From positions 1-6,150 of the forward strand of contig JABDMN010000254.1 of assembly GCA_013001485.1 (NCBI GenBank): 6,150 nt of DNA. The letters run 5' to 3'. Below the pieces are notes generated by a model. The model was not told the DNA's origin, made no database searches, and saw only the letters and a list, made by a program, of their open reading frames with translations. Position numbers and translations under genes: made by a program. Positions 1 through 5,073 of the stretch are shown here, in pieces. Origin of the DNA: Acidimicrobiia bacterium (GTDB taxonomy: Bacteria; Actinomycetota; Acidimicrobiia; Spongiisociales; UBA5794). Position 1 is the first letter of the stretch. Every line of letters starts with the position of its first letter.

Positions 1-177
1 TCCCCACATGTCCTCAGACACTCCGCTGCCACGCACATGGTTCAGGGTGGGGCCGACCTCAGAACGGTCCAGGAAATGCTTGGGCACGCTAGTATTTCGA
101 CCACACAGATTTACACCCGGGTGACGCCCGAGCATCTGCTCGAGGTGTACATGACTTCCCACCCCCGAAGCCGTTGA
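1..177 (+). CDS. xerD: Tyrosine recombinase XerD, C-terminal fragment (5' end outside window)
   Basis: This is the last 58 residues of a tyrosine site-specific recombinase, open at the left edge of the window. The visible part holds the C-terminal catalytic box: HVLRH gives the His-x-x-Arg pair (fragment residues 3 and 6), LGHAS gives the second active-site His (29), and TQIYTRV carries the nucleophilic Tyr (38). The tail ending HPRSR resembles the usual XerD C-terminus, where a HPRA-like motif follows the Tyr helix. XerD acts with XerC at the dif site to resolve chromosome dimers before division. XerD rather than XerC or a phage integrase is inferred from that tail and from the linked scpA-scpB-rluB-cmk block, which has xerD upstream in other actinobacteria. 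The catalytic residues in view are intact and nothing suggests a pseudogene. No dif-like site was recognised in the window. Confidence 0.9.
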   Translation, partial: SPHVLRHSAATHMVQGGADLRTVQEMLGHASISTTQIYTRVTPEHLLEVYMTSHPRSR

Positions 178-252
178 GAGCGGTCAGGTCAAGGAGTCGG
201 CGTCACCTTCCGATTGATACAGGTGAGCGACCGAACGCCGCCATCCCCAAGT

Positions 253-258
253 AGGTGA
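253..258 (+). promoter_or_regulatory. Shine-Dalgarno site for the DksA-like gene
   Basis: The hexamer AGGTGA matches the core of the ideal AAGGAGGTGA Shine-Dalgarno sequence and lies five bases before the ATG at 264. It overlaps an in-frame GTG at 255, which has no comparable site upstream. This makes ATG 264 the better start. The rest of the 178-263 gap shows no convincing promoter or terminator. Confidence 0.6.
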
Positions 259-263
259 CCGAA

Positions 264-611
264 ATGACGATCGACTATGACGCCGCTCGCGCAGAGCTCA
301 ATGATGAGCGCGAGAAGATCGTGCACCAGCTCGACGAGCTCGGTGCAACCGAGAAGGGCGAACTGAAGGCCGACACCGACTTTGGTGACGGTTTTGCGGA
401 TGCGGCCGCAGCAACCGCTGAGCGGACCGAGGTCCTCGGTCTCGTCGAGAACCTCATGATCCTGCTTGGTGATGTCGATTCGGCCCTCAACGATCTCGAT
501 GAGGGTCACTACGGCGTGTGTAACAGCTGTGGCAAGAACATCGGCGCCGATCGCATGCAGTTCCGGCCAACCTCGACCTTGTGCGTCGACTGCAAGTCCA
601 GCCTGCCCTGA
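264..611 (+). CDS. DksA/TraR-family C4 zinc-finger protein
   Basis: This 115-residue protein has the DksA/TraR layout. An N-terminal helical region (about 5-35) and a second helix (about 46-80) would form a coiled coil. The C-terminal zinc finger has Cys 86, 89, 107 and 110 in the pattern C-x2-C-x17-C-x2-C, followed by a short tail. DksA proteins insert the coiled-coil tip into the RNA polymerase secondary channel and modulate initiation, often with ppGpp. The tip here is Asp/Ala-rich (Asp39, Asp42, Asp46) but does not keep the exact DxxDxA spacing of E. coli DksA, so ppGpp-synergistic activity cannot be assumed. It is shorter than E. coli DksA (151 residues) and nearer in size to short DksA-like proteins of other phyla. 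An in-frame GTG at 255 would add three residues; ATG 264 is preferred for its ribosome-binding site. The next gene overlaps its 3' end. The family call is sure, the specific role is not. Confidence 0.88.
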   Translation: MTIDYDAARAELNDEREKIVHQLDELGATEKGELKADTDFGDGFADAAAATAERTEVLGLVENLMILLGDVDSALNDLDEGHYGVCNSCGKNIGADRMQFRPTSTLCVDCKSSLP

Positions 612-1084
612 GGCTCCTTCCGCACCTCATCCGTCGATTCTTTGGGTTCCTTCGAGCGCGTCCGCTGTCGCCACGCGAGCAGACGTGGGTCCAGGTCAGG
701 TTGGAGCCGGCCACTTCCGCTCTCTTCTTCGCCCAGGCGCCGCAGGATCAACGTCACGCCGTGGACGTGGCCACCCGGGCCGCCGCGATGGGTGGGAGCC
801 AGGACGCCGTGGTTGCGGCGCTCCTTCACGACGTGGGGAAGCGGCATGCCGATCTCGGGGCCGTGGGACGGTCGTTGGCCACGGCCCTAGGAGGCATCCG
901 GTTTCCCCTGCGCGGTCGCTACTTGATCTATCGGGACCATGGACAACGAGGAGCTGCAGAGCTCAAAGAGGCCTTCGCGCCGTCCCTGGCGATTGCGTTC
1001 GCCGCAGGGCACCCGGGACCACTTCCTGAGGGCCAGGACCAGCAGTCCTGGAGCATCCTCGCCGAGGCAGATCACGTCGCGTGA
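581..1084 (+). CDS. HD-domain protein, putative metal-dependent phosphohydrolase
   Basis: The 167-residue reading from GTG 581 contains a recognisable HD fold. DQRHA supplies the first His (59), LLHDVGK the His-Asp doublet (83-84), YRDHGQRGA a further conserved His (120), and AEADH the distal Asp (164). HD proteins hydrolyse phosphate esters such as nucleotides or (p)ppGpp using bound metal, but no substrate can be assigned; the protein is shorter than RelA/SpoT hydrolases and has no partner domain. The N-terminal segment RRFFGFLRARPLSPREQ looks like the start of a family of actinobacterial HD proteins that I know only as hypothetical. The start is uncertain. GTG 581 overlaps the DksA-like gene by 31 bases and has no Shine-Dalgarno site. 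A CTG at 608, overlapping that gene's stop as CTGA, would begin the protein nearer the conserved segment. TTG 701 would cut into it. It probably depends on ribosomes arriving from the upstream gene. Confidence 0.75.
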   Translation: MRRLQVQPALRLLPHLIRRFFGFLRARPLSPREQTWVQVRLEPATSALFFAQAPQDQRHAVDVATRAAAMGGSQDAVVAALLHDVGKRHADLGAVGRSLATALGGIRFPLRGRYLIYRDHGQRGAAELKEAFAPSLAIAFAAGHPGPLPEGQDQQSWSILAEADHVA

Positions 1085-1086
1085 TC
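1070..1086. repeat. 17-base inverted repeat across the end of the HD gene
   Basis: Seven-base perfect arms, GATCACG and CGTGATC, flank the loop TCG and span the stop codon of the HD gene. The centre is about 47 bases before the scpA start. No T-run follows, so it does not look like an intrinsic terminator. It could be an operator near the putative scpA promoter, or chance: a few 7-base inverted repeats are expected in a window this long if loop length is free. Confidence 0.25.
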
Positions 1087-1110
1087 CCAGGAGCTGCAGC
1101 CACCGGCAAC

Positions 1111-1116
1111 TACGCT
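1111..1116 (+). promoter_or_regulatory. Candidate -10 element of a leaderless scpA promoter
   Basis: TACGCT fits the actinobacterial -10 consensus TANNNT and ends eight bases before the scpA GTG, so transcription would begin at or next to the start codon. scpA has no Shine-Dalgarno site within reach; an AGGAG at 1089-1093 is about 31 bases too far upstream. No good -35 is visible (the expected position reads CAGGAG). The hexamer is short and the assignment is an inference from spacing. Confidence 0.35.
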
Positions 1117-1124
1117 TCGCGCCC

Positions 1125-1889
1125 GTGAGCTACCACGTCAAAACCAGGGTGTTCGAGGGCCCGGTGGATCTTCTGCTGCAGCTGATCACGTCACAGCAGT
1201 TGACGATCACCGAGCTGTCGCTGAGCGACCTCGTCGCCGAGTACGTCGCCTACCTCGACGAGATGCGGGCACTCGACCTCGACGTGACGTCGGAGTTCCT
1301 GCTCATCGCTTCGACCCTGATCCAGTTGAAGGCGAGGTTCCTGCTTCCCGGCAGCCGCGACGTCGACCTCGACGAGGAGCTCGCTCTCGCTGAGGAGCGC
1401 GACAAGCTTCTTGCGCGCCTGTTGGCCTGTCTCACCTTCAAAGATGTTGCCGCCGTTCTCGCCCACCGGTTCTCCACCAACCAGGATTTCGTCCCCCGGA
1501 TGGTGGGGCTCGATCCAGACATCGTGCCGCCGCCGCCCCAGCTCTCTCTGACGATCAGTCCGGAGCGTTTCTGCAGGCTCGCCAACAGCGTCATCAACCG
1601 TGGTGCGGAGCCGGATCTCGACCATCTCGATCTCGAGCTACCCAGTGTGGACCAGGCAATCGCGGATCTGCGGTCGCGGGTGGCTGCCGACGTTCTCACG
1701 GACTTCGACTCGCTGGTCGCTCACTGCGAACGACCGGTTGAGGTTGTCGCGTACTTCCTTGCCCTTCTCGAGCTGGTGCGGTGGGGCGTCATCCGGTTGA
1801 GTCAGAGCGACAGGCTCCAGCCGATCGAGGTTGCCGCTACCGGCGACGGGCCGATCGAAGGCTTCAGCCTGAGCGAATGGAGCCAATGA
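1125..1889 (+). CDS. scpA: Segregation and condensation protein A (kleisin ScpA)
   Basis: ScpA is the kleisin subunit of the bacterial Smc-ScpA-ScpB condensin. It bridges the two heads of the Smc dimer on the nucleoid to organise and segregate chromosomes. The 254-residue protein shows the family landmarks: an N-terminal VFEGPVDLLLQLI segment (9-21) that begins the Smc-neck-binding domain, the hydrophobic FLLIASTLIQLKARFLLP helix near residues 60-77, an acidic linker rich in Asp and Glu, and a C-terminal winged helix with FLALLELVRWGVIRLSQ, the Smc-cap-binding part. GTG 1125 is chosen because it puts the FEGP motif eight residues in, as usual in the family. The frame stays open further upstream to an ATG at 939, but that stretch lies over the HD gene and has no ScpA character. 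scpB follows with a four-base ATGA overlap, fitting 1:2 complex production from one message. The Smc gene itself is not in the window. Confidence 0.95.
   Translation: MSYHVKTRVFEGPVDLLLQLITSQQLTITELSLSDLVAEYVAYLDEMRALDLDVTSEFLLIASTLIQLKARFLLPGSRDVDLDEELALAEERDKLLARLLACLTFKDVAAVLAHRFSTNQDFVPRMVGLDPDIVPPPPQLSLTISPERFCRLANSVINRGAEPDLDHLDLELPSVDQAIADLRSRVAADVLTDFDSLVAHCERPVEVVAYFLALLELVRWGVIRLSQSDRLQPIEVAATGDGPIEGFSLSEWSQ
1879..1882 (+). promoter_or_regulatory. Shine-Dalgarno site for scpB
   Basis: GGAG inside the last codons of scpA lies three bases before ATG 1886 and six before ATG 1889. Spacing alone slightly favours the second ATG. The protein differs by one Met either way. Confidence 0.5.
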
Positions 1890-2467
1890 TGGAGACCAGA
1901 GCGTTGATCGAATCGATCCTGTTTGTCGCCGAGAGCCCGGTTTCCACGTCCGAGCTGGCCGAAGTGCTCGAGGTGGCCAGAACCGACGTCGAGGCCGAGC
2001 TCGAGGGTCTTGCCGACGACCTCGTCAGCCGGGACTCTGGAGTGGTCCTGCGCCGGGTCGGCGGCGGATGGCGCATGTTCGCGCGGCCCGAAGCCCGCCC
2101 ATATCTGGAGAGGTTCGCTGCCACCGAGTCTGCCACCCGCCTGTCACCGGCGGCTCTCGAGACCCTTGCCGTGGTCGCCTACAAGCAGCCCGTCTCCAGA
2201 GGTCAGGTGTCGGAGATCCGGGGTGTCGACGCCGAGCGAGCGATGCAGACTCTTGAACGACGCGGTCTGGTGACGGAGATCGCCAGGGATCCGGGTCCGG
2301 GTCAAGCCATTCTCTACGGCACGACCACCTTGTTCTTAGAGAAGCTTGGGCTCGACACGCTTGCCGAACTTCCCCCTCTCGCCGATCACGTGCCGCCTGC
2401 TGAGGTGGTCGAGGCACTGGAGCGGCCATTCCGCCCGGAGTCGTCATCGAACGAATCCACAAGCTGA
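1886..2467 (+). CDS. scpB: Segregation and condensation protein B (ScpB)
   Basis: ScpB binds the central part of ScpA as a dimer and completes the Smc condensin. The 193-residue length is normal. Two winged-helix domains are apparent. The first runs from about 3 to 80 (RALIESILFVAESPVS at its start). The second runs from about 86 to 165 and contains the family signature LSPAALETLAVVAYKQPVSR (86-105), then EIRGV (110-114) and the ILYGTT...FLEKLGL...LAELPPL stretch. The C-terminal tail is Ser/Glu-rich and looks disordered. The start overlaps the scpA stop as ATGA, a classic coupled junction; an adjacent ATG at 1889 is an equally possible start, and the frame's earlier codons lie over scpA and are not family-like. 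Its 3' end overlaps the probable start of the pseudouridine synthase by 22 bases. Confidence 0.95.
   Translation: MMETRALIESILFVAESPVSTSELAEVLEVARTDVEAELEGLADDLVSRDSGVVLRRVGGGWRMFARPEARPYLERFAATESATRLSPAALETLAVVAYKQPVSRGQVSEIRGVDAERAMQTLERRGLVTEIARDPGPGQAILYGTTTLFLEKLGLDTLAELPPLADHVPPAEVVEALERPFRPESSSNESTS
2437..2440 (+). promoter_or_regulatory. Shine-Dalgarno site before the ATC start of the pseudouridine synthase
   Basis: GGAG lies within the scpB tail, five bases before the ATC at 2446. A second GGAG at 2419-2422 sits at the same distance from an in-frame ATT at 2428. Either supports initiation upstream of the S4 domain at a non-standard codon. Confidence 0.45.
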
Positions 2468-3171
2468 TTGCACGGTCCGGGACCGCCTCGCTACGCCGGG
2501 CGGAGGACCTCATCCGACAGGGCCGCGTCACCGTCGACGGCACGCCCGCCGAAGTTGGACAACGGATCGATCCTTCGGGCGCTGTCGTCGAGATCGACGG
2601 AAAGAGGATTCCGGTCGACCCCGACCTCGTCTATCACCTCGTGTACAAGCCAGTTGGCGTCGTCTCCACCGCGTCTGATACCCACGGACGGGAGACGGTG
2701 GTTGCCCTCGTCGGCGCCGGCACCCGCGTGTGGCCGGTGGGGCGCCTCGATGCAGACTCCGAGGGTCTCGTCCTCGTCACCAACGACGGCGAGCTGACCA
2801 ATTTCGTGACTCACCCCAGGTACGGAGTGACCAAGACCTATGTCGCGCTGGTGTCGGGTGCGCCCACCACCGCAGATCTGACAGCCCTGGAGTCGGGAGT
2901 GGAGCTCGAGGACGGGCCTGCCGCGGCTCGTTCGGTTCGCGAACTCGATCGCAGTGGTGACCGGGTGCTCGTCGAGTTGGTCATGACCGAGGGCCGCAAC
3001 CGCGAGGTGCGGCGCATGTGCGAGGCTATCGGATGCGAGGTCGTCAGCCTCACCCGAACTGCGGTCGGCCCCCTGCGTGACGGGCAGCTGAGGCCAGGGC
3101 TGAGCAGGGCTCTCACCCCCGCCGAAGTGAACGCCCTCTACGCTGCCGCATCGGTGCCAGATGACGAATAA
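2446..3171 (+). CDS. rluB: RsuA/RluB-family rRNA pseudouridine synthase, probable ATC start
   Basis: The enzyme isomerises a uridine in rRNA to pseudouridine. RluB acts on the 23S peptidyl-transferase region and RsuA on 16S; RluB is inferred from the scpAB-linked position. The reading from 2446 gives 241 residues, a normal length. An S4 RNA-binding domain (about 2-60) opens with ERIHKLIARSG and contains RRAEDLIRQGRVTVDG. The catalytic domain has VYKPVGVVST (66-75), GRLDADSEGL with catalytic Asp102, TNDGEL, HPRYGVTKTY and GRNREVRRM (183-191). The start is odd: after the in-frame stop at 2401-2403 no ATG, GTG or TTG occurs until GTG 2641, which would delete the whole S4 domain. ATC 2446 has a well-spaced GGAG and begins exactly where family members begin; ATT 2428 (six more residues) is the alternative. 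The 22-base overlap with scpB suggests coupling. The aroA start lies inside its last codons. Confidence 0.88.
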   Translation: MERIHKLIARSGTASLRRAEDLIRQGRVTVDGTPAEVGQRIDPSGAVVEIDGKRIPVDPDLVYHLVYKPVGVVSTASDTHGRETVVALVGAGTRVWPVGRLDADSEGLVLVTNDGELTNFVTHPRYGVTKTYVALVSGAPTTADLTALESGVELEDGPAAARSVRELDRSGDRVLVELVMTEGRNREVRRMCEAIGCEVVSLTRTAVGPLRDGQLRPGLSRALTPAEVNALYAAASVPDDE

Positions 3172-4438
3172 CACACGCACAGTCGGACCGTTTCCTGGTC
3201 CCGCTCGGGGCTTGGTTTCCGTGCCCGGCGACAAGTCGTTGTCGCACCGAGCACTGATCTTCGCCGCCATGGCCGAGGGAGAGTCACATCTGGAGGGTCT
3301 CGGCCCTGGAGAGGACATCGAGTCGACCCGGCAGGTGCTGCAGGCACTGGGCGTCGACATCACCAACGATGTGGTCTCCTCACCAGGTATCGGTGGCTGG
3401 ACCGCGCCACTCGACGATCTGGACTGTGGCAACAGCGGCACCACGTTGAGGCTGCTGGCGGGGGCGCTGGCCGGCCGACCGTTCACGAGCACCATGGTCG
3501 GCGACCATTCGCTATCGAGGCGACCCATGCGTCGTCTTGTCGGACCCCTCGAAATCCTCGGAGCACGGGTGTCGACCTCGCCGGGTGGCACCGCTCCCGT
3601 GACCGTGGTCGGTGGAGGGCTGCGGGGCGCCGACGTCTCCATTGCGATGGCTTCGGCCCAGCTGCGAACCGCGTTCACACTCGCCGCTCTCCAGGGAGAC
3701 CGACCATCACGGGTCGACTCGGCGCCCGGTTTCCGCGACCACACGGAACGATTCCTGGGACCGCTCGGGCTCGGAGAGATGGAAACCGCCACCCGGTTCC
3801 GCGTCGAACCCGGAGCCATCCCTCCATTCCGCTATCACGTGCCCGGAGACCCGTCTTCGGCCGCATTTCTGCTCGCCGCCGCAGCCATCACCCCAGGCTC
3901 TGACCTCACCGTGCAGCGGATTGCCCTCAGCCCGGGCAGGGTCGGGTTTCTCGACGTTCTCGAAGCCATGGGGGCGACTGTCGATCGATCGATCACGGGC
4001 GACGAGATGGGGGAGCCGGTCGGCGACGTACGCGTTCGCCATGCCCCGCTCACCGGCTGCCGCATACAGGGCAAGCTTGCCGCTGCCGCGCTCGACGAGC
4101 TGCCGCTGCTGGCCGTCGTGGCCGCCTTTGCGTCCGGAGTCACAGGCGTTGCCGATGCCGCCGAACTGCGGGCGAAAGAGAGCGACCGCATTGCCAGCAC
4201 GGTTGCCATGATCAGATCTCTCGGGGGCACGGCGGAAGAGGCAGCCGCCGGGTTCACCATCACCGGTACCGGTGGGTTGAGCCAGGGTCGCGTCGAAACG
4301 GATCACGACCATCGCATTGCCATGTCTGCGGCTGTCGCGGCGACCGCGGCGGGACCCGTCGAGATCGGCGATCCCGATGTGGCCGCGGTTTCGTGGCCGA
4401 CCTTCTATGCCGACCTGGAGTCGTTGTGGTCGTCGTAG
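3161..4438 (+). CDS. aroA: 3-phosphoshikimate 1-carboxyvinyltransferase (EPSP synthase)
   Basis: AroA joins phosphoenolpyruvate to shikimate-3-phosphate to give EPSP, the sixth step of the shikimate pathway to aromatic amino acids, in the cytoplasm. The 425-residue protein matches family length and has all main motifs in order: PGDKSLSHRA (22-31, Lys25 and Arg30 at the active site), GNSGTTLRLL (90-99), RRPMRRL, ASAQLRTA, RDHTERFL, the PGDPSSAAFLLAA stretch, DELPLLAVVAA with catalytic Asp312, LRAKESDRI (Lys339, Glu340), and DHRIAMSAAVA (383-393). Gly93 keeps the Gly of the E. coli GNAGT motif, while Leu98 stands where E. coli has Pro101. ATG 3161 overlaps the upstream gene by 11 bases and has only a weak GGTG before it; no later start keeps the PGDKS motif intact. 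It sits between rluB and cmk, which are adjacent in mycobacteria; aroA-cmk pairing is common in other bacteria. Confidence 0.97.
   Translation: MTNNTRTVGPFPGPARGLVSVPGDKSLSHRALIFAAMAEGESHLEGLGPGEDIESTRQVLQALGVDITNDVVSSPGIGGWTAPLDDLDCGNSGTTLRLLAGALAGRPFTSTMVGDHSLSRRPMRRLVGPLEILGARVSTSPGGTAPVTVVGGGLRGADVSIAMASAQLRTAFTLAALQGDRPSRVDSAPGFRDHTERFLGPLGLGEMETATRFRVEPGAIPPFRYHVPGDPSSAAFLLAAAAITPGSDLTVQRIALSPGRVGFLDVLEAMGATVDRSITGDEMGEPVGDVRVRHAPLTGCRIQGKLAAAALDELPLLAVVAAFASGVTGVADAAELRAKESDRIASTVAMIRSLGGTAEEAAAGFTITGTGGLSQGRVETDHDHRIAMSAAVAATAAGPVEIGDPDVAAVSWPTFYADLESLWSS
4417..4420 (+). promoter_or_regulatory. Shine-Dalgarno site for cmk
   Basis: GGAG within the last codons of aroA lies five bases before GTG 4426. 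This favours that start over the in-frame GTG at 4393, which would add eleven residues encoded inside aroA. Confidence 0.6.
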
Positions 4439-5073
4439 CCATCGACGGACCAGGAGGCTCCGGGAAGAGCACAGTCGCCCGCCGGGTGGCTTCCGAGCTT
4501 GGCTTCGCGTATCTCGACACTGGCGCCACCTACAGGGCAGCGACCCTGGCGGTACTGGTGGCGGGTGTGGACCCCGGAGACCCATGCGCCGTTCTCGGGG
4601 CCACTTCCGGGATTGACATCGACTTCGCCGACGGCGTTGTGTCGCTCAACGGCGCTGACGTCACCGACGCGGTTCGGTCCGATGAAGTGACTGGGGCCGT
4701 GAGCGCAGTGTCGGCAGTGGGTGATCTCCGTGAAACGATCGTCGGTCTGCAACGGCTGTGGGTGGCCGACCATGGTGACGCGGTCGTAGAGGGCCGCGAC
4801 ATCGGCACGGTCGTGTTCCCCGACGCCGCGGTGAAGATCTTCCTGACAGCGGACGCCACAGTTCGTGCGCAGCGTCGGTCGGGTGATGAGGAAGCGGCAG
4901 GCAAGGCAGTCACCGACATCGAGCTCTCGTTGGCCGCTCGCGACACCGCAGACTCGGCTCGAACCGTCTCGCCGCTGAAGCCAGCGCAAGACGCACTGGT
5001 CCTCGACACCACCGACATGAGTCTCGAAGAGGTTGTGGCCGCGGTGCTGGAGAAGGTGCGGGCGGCCCTCTAG
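4426..5073 (+). CDS. cmk: (d)CMP kinase
   Basis: Cytidylate kinase transfers phosphate from ATP to CMP or dCMP, recycling the products of RNA and lipid turnover into nucleotide pools. From GTG 4426 the protein is 215 residues, typical for the family. It shows the P-loop GPGGSGKST (8-16) right after an AID strand, the substrate-side YLDTGATYRA (in most members YLDTGAMYRA), GRDIGTVVFPDA, a lid-like region with QRRSGDEEAAGK, and the C-terminal DSARTVSPLKPAQDALVLDTT signature. Thr replacing Met in the LDTGAMYR motif is a mild variation. The GTG is preferred for its ribosome-binding site and because the P-loop then lies where family members have it. The gene overlaps aroA by 13 bases and ends in a TAG shared with the opposing ispH stop. 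No terminator hairpin was recognised downstream, which would lie inside ispH. Confidence 0.96.
   Translation: MVVVAIDGPGGSGKSTVARRVASELGFAYLDTGATYRAATLAVLVAGVDPGDPCAVLGATSGIDIDFADGVVSLNGADVTDAVRSDEVTGAVSAVSAVGDLRETIVGLQRLWVADHGDAVVEGRDIGTVVFPDAAVKIFLTADATVRAQRRSGDEEAAGKAVTDIELSLAARDTADSARTVSPLKPAQDALVLDTTDMSLEEVVAAVLEKVRAAL
5070..5073. other. Shared CTAG: overlapping stop codons of cmk and ispH
   Basis: The palindrome CTAG carries the cmk stop (TAG at 5071-5073, plus strand) and the ispH stop (TAG at 5072-5070, minus strand). The two genes are therefore tail-to-tail with a four-base overlap and no intergenic space. No hairpin with a T-run is evident nearby on either strand. Confidence 0.95.

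Noticed and set aside
178..263. Possible promoter or terminator between xerD and the DksA-like gene
   Set aside because: TTGATA at 214-219 resembles a -35 element but has no -10 at a proper distance, and no hairpin with a T-run is seen.
466..1029. Plus-strand frame of 187 codons over the DksA-like and HD genes
   Set aside because: It is out of frame with both recognised proteins, and its translation is Arg/Ser/Pro-rich without motifs.
939..1124. Upstream extension of scpA to an ATG at 939
   Set aside because: The added 62 residues lie over the HD gene and do not resemble ScpA; GTG 1125 gives the normal family N-terminus.
1781..1885. Upstream extension of scpB into scpA
   Set aside because: The added residues are Arg-rich and not ScpB-like; the ATGA junction at 1886 fits the family start.
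2491..3819. Long open frame on the minus strand (442 codons) opposite the pseudouridine synthase and aroA
   Set aside because: It lies antisense to two genes with unmistakable family motifs, its translation is rich in Arg, Ser and Pro without recognisable domains, and long antisense frames are common in high-GC coding DNA.
3982..3994. Short tandem run of GATC units inside aroA
   Set aside because: It is only about three copies and encodes an ordinary part of the protein; no repeat expansion or site function is implied.
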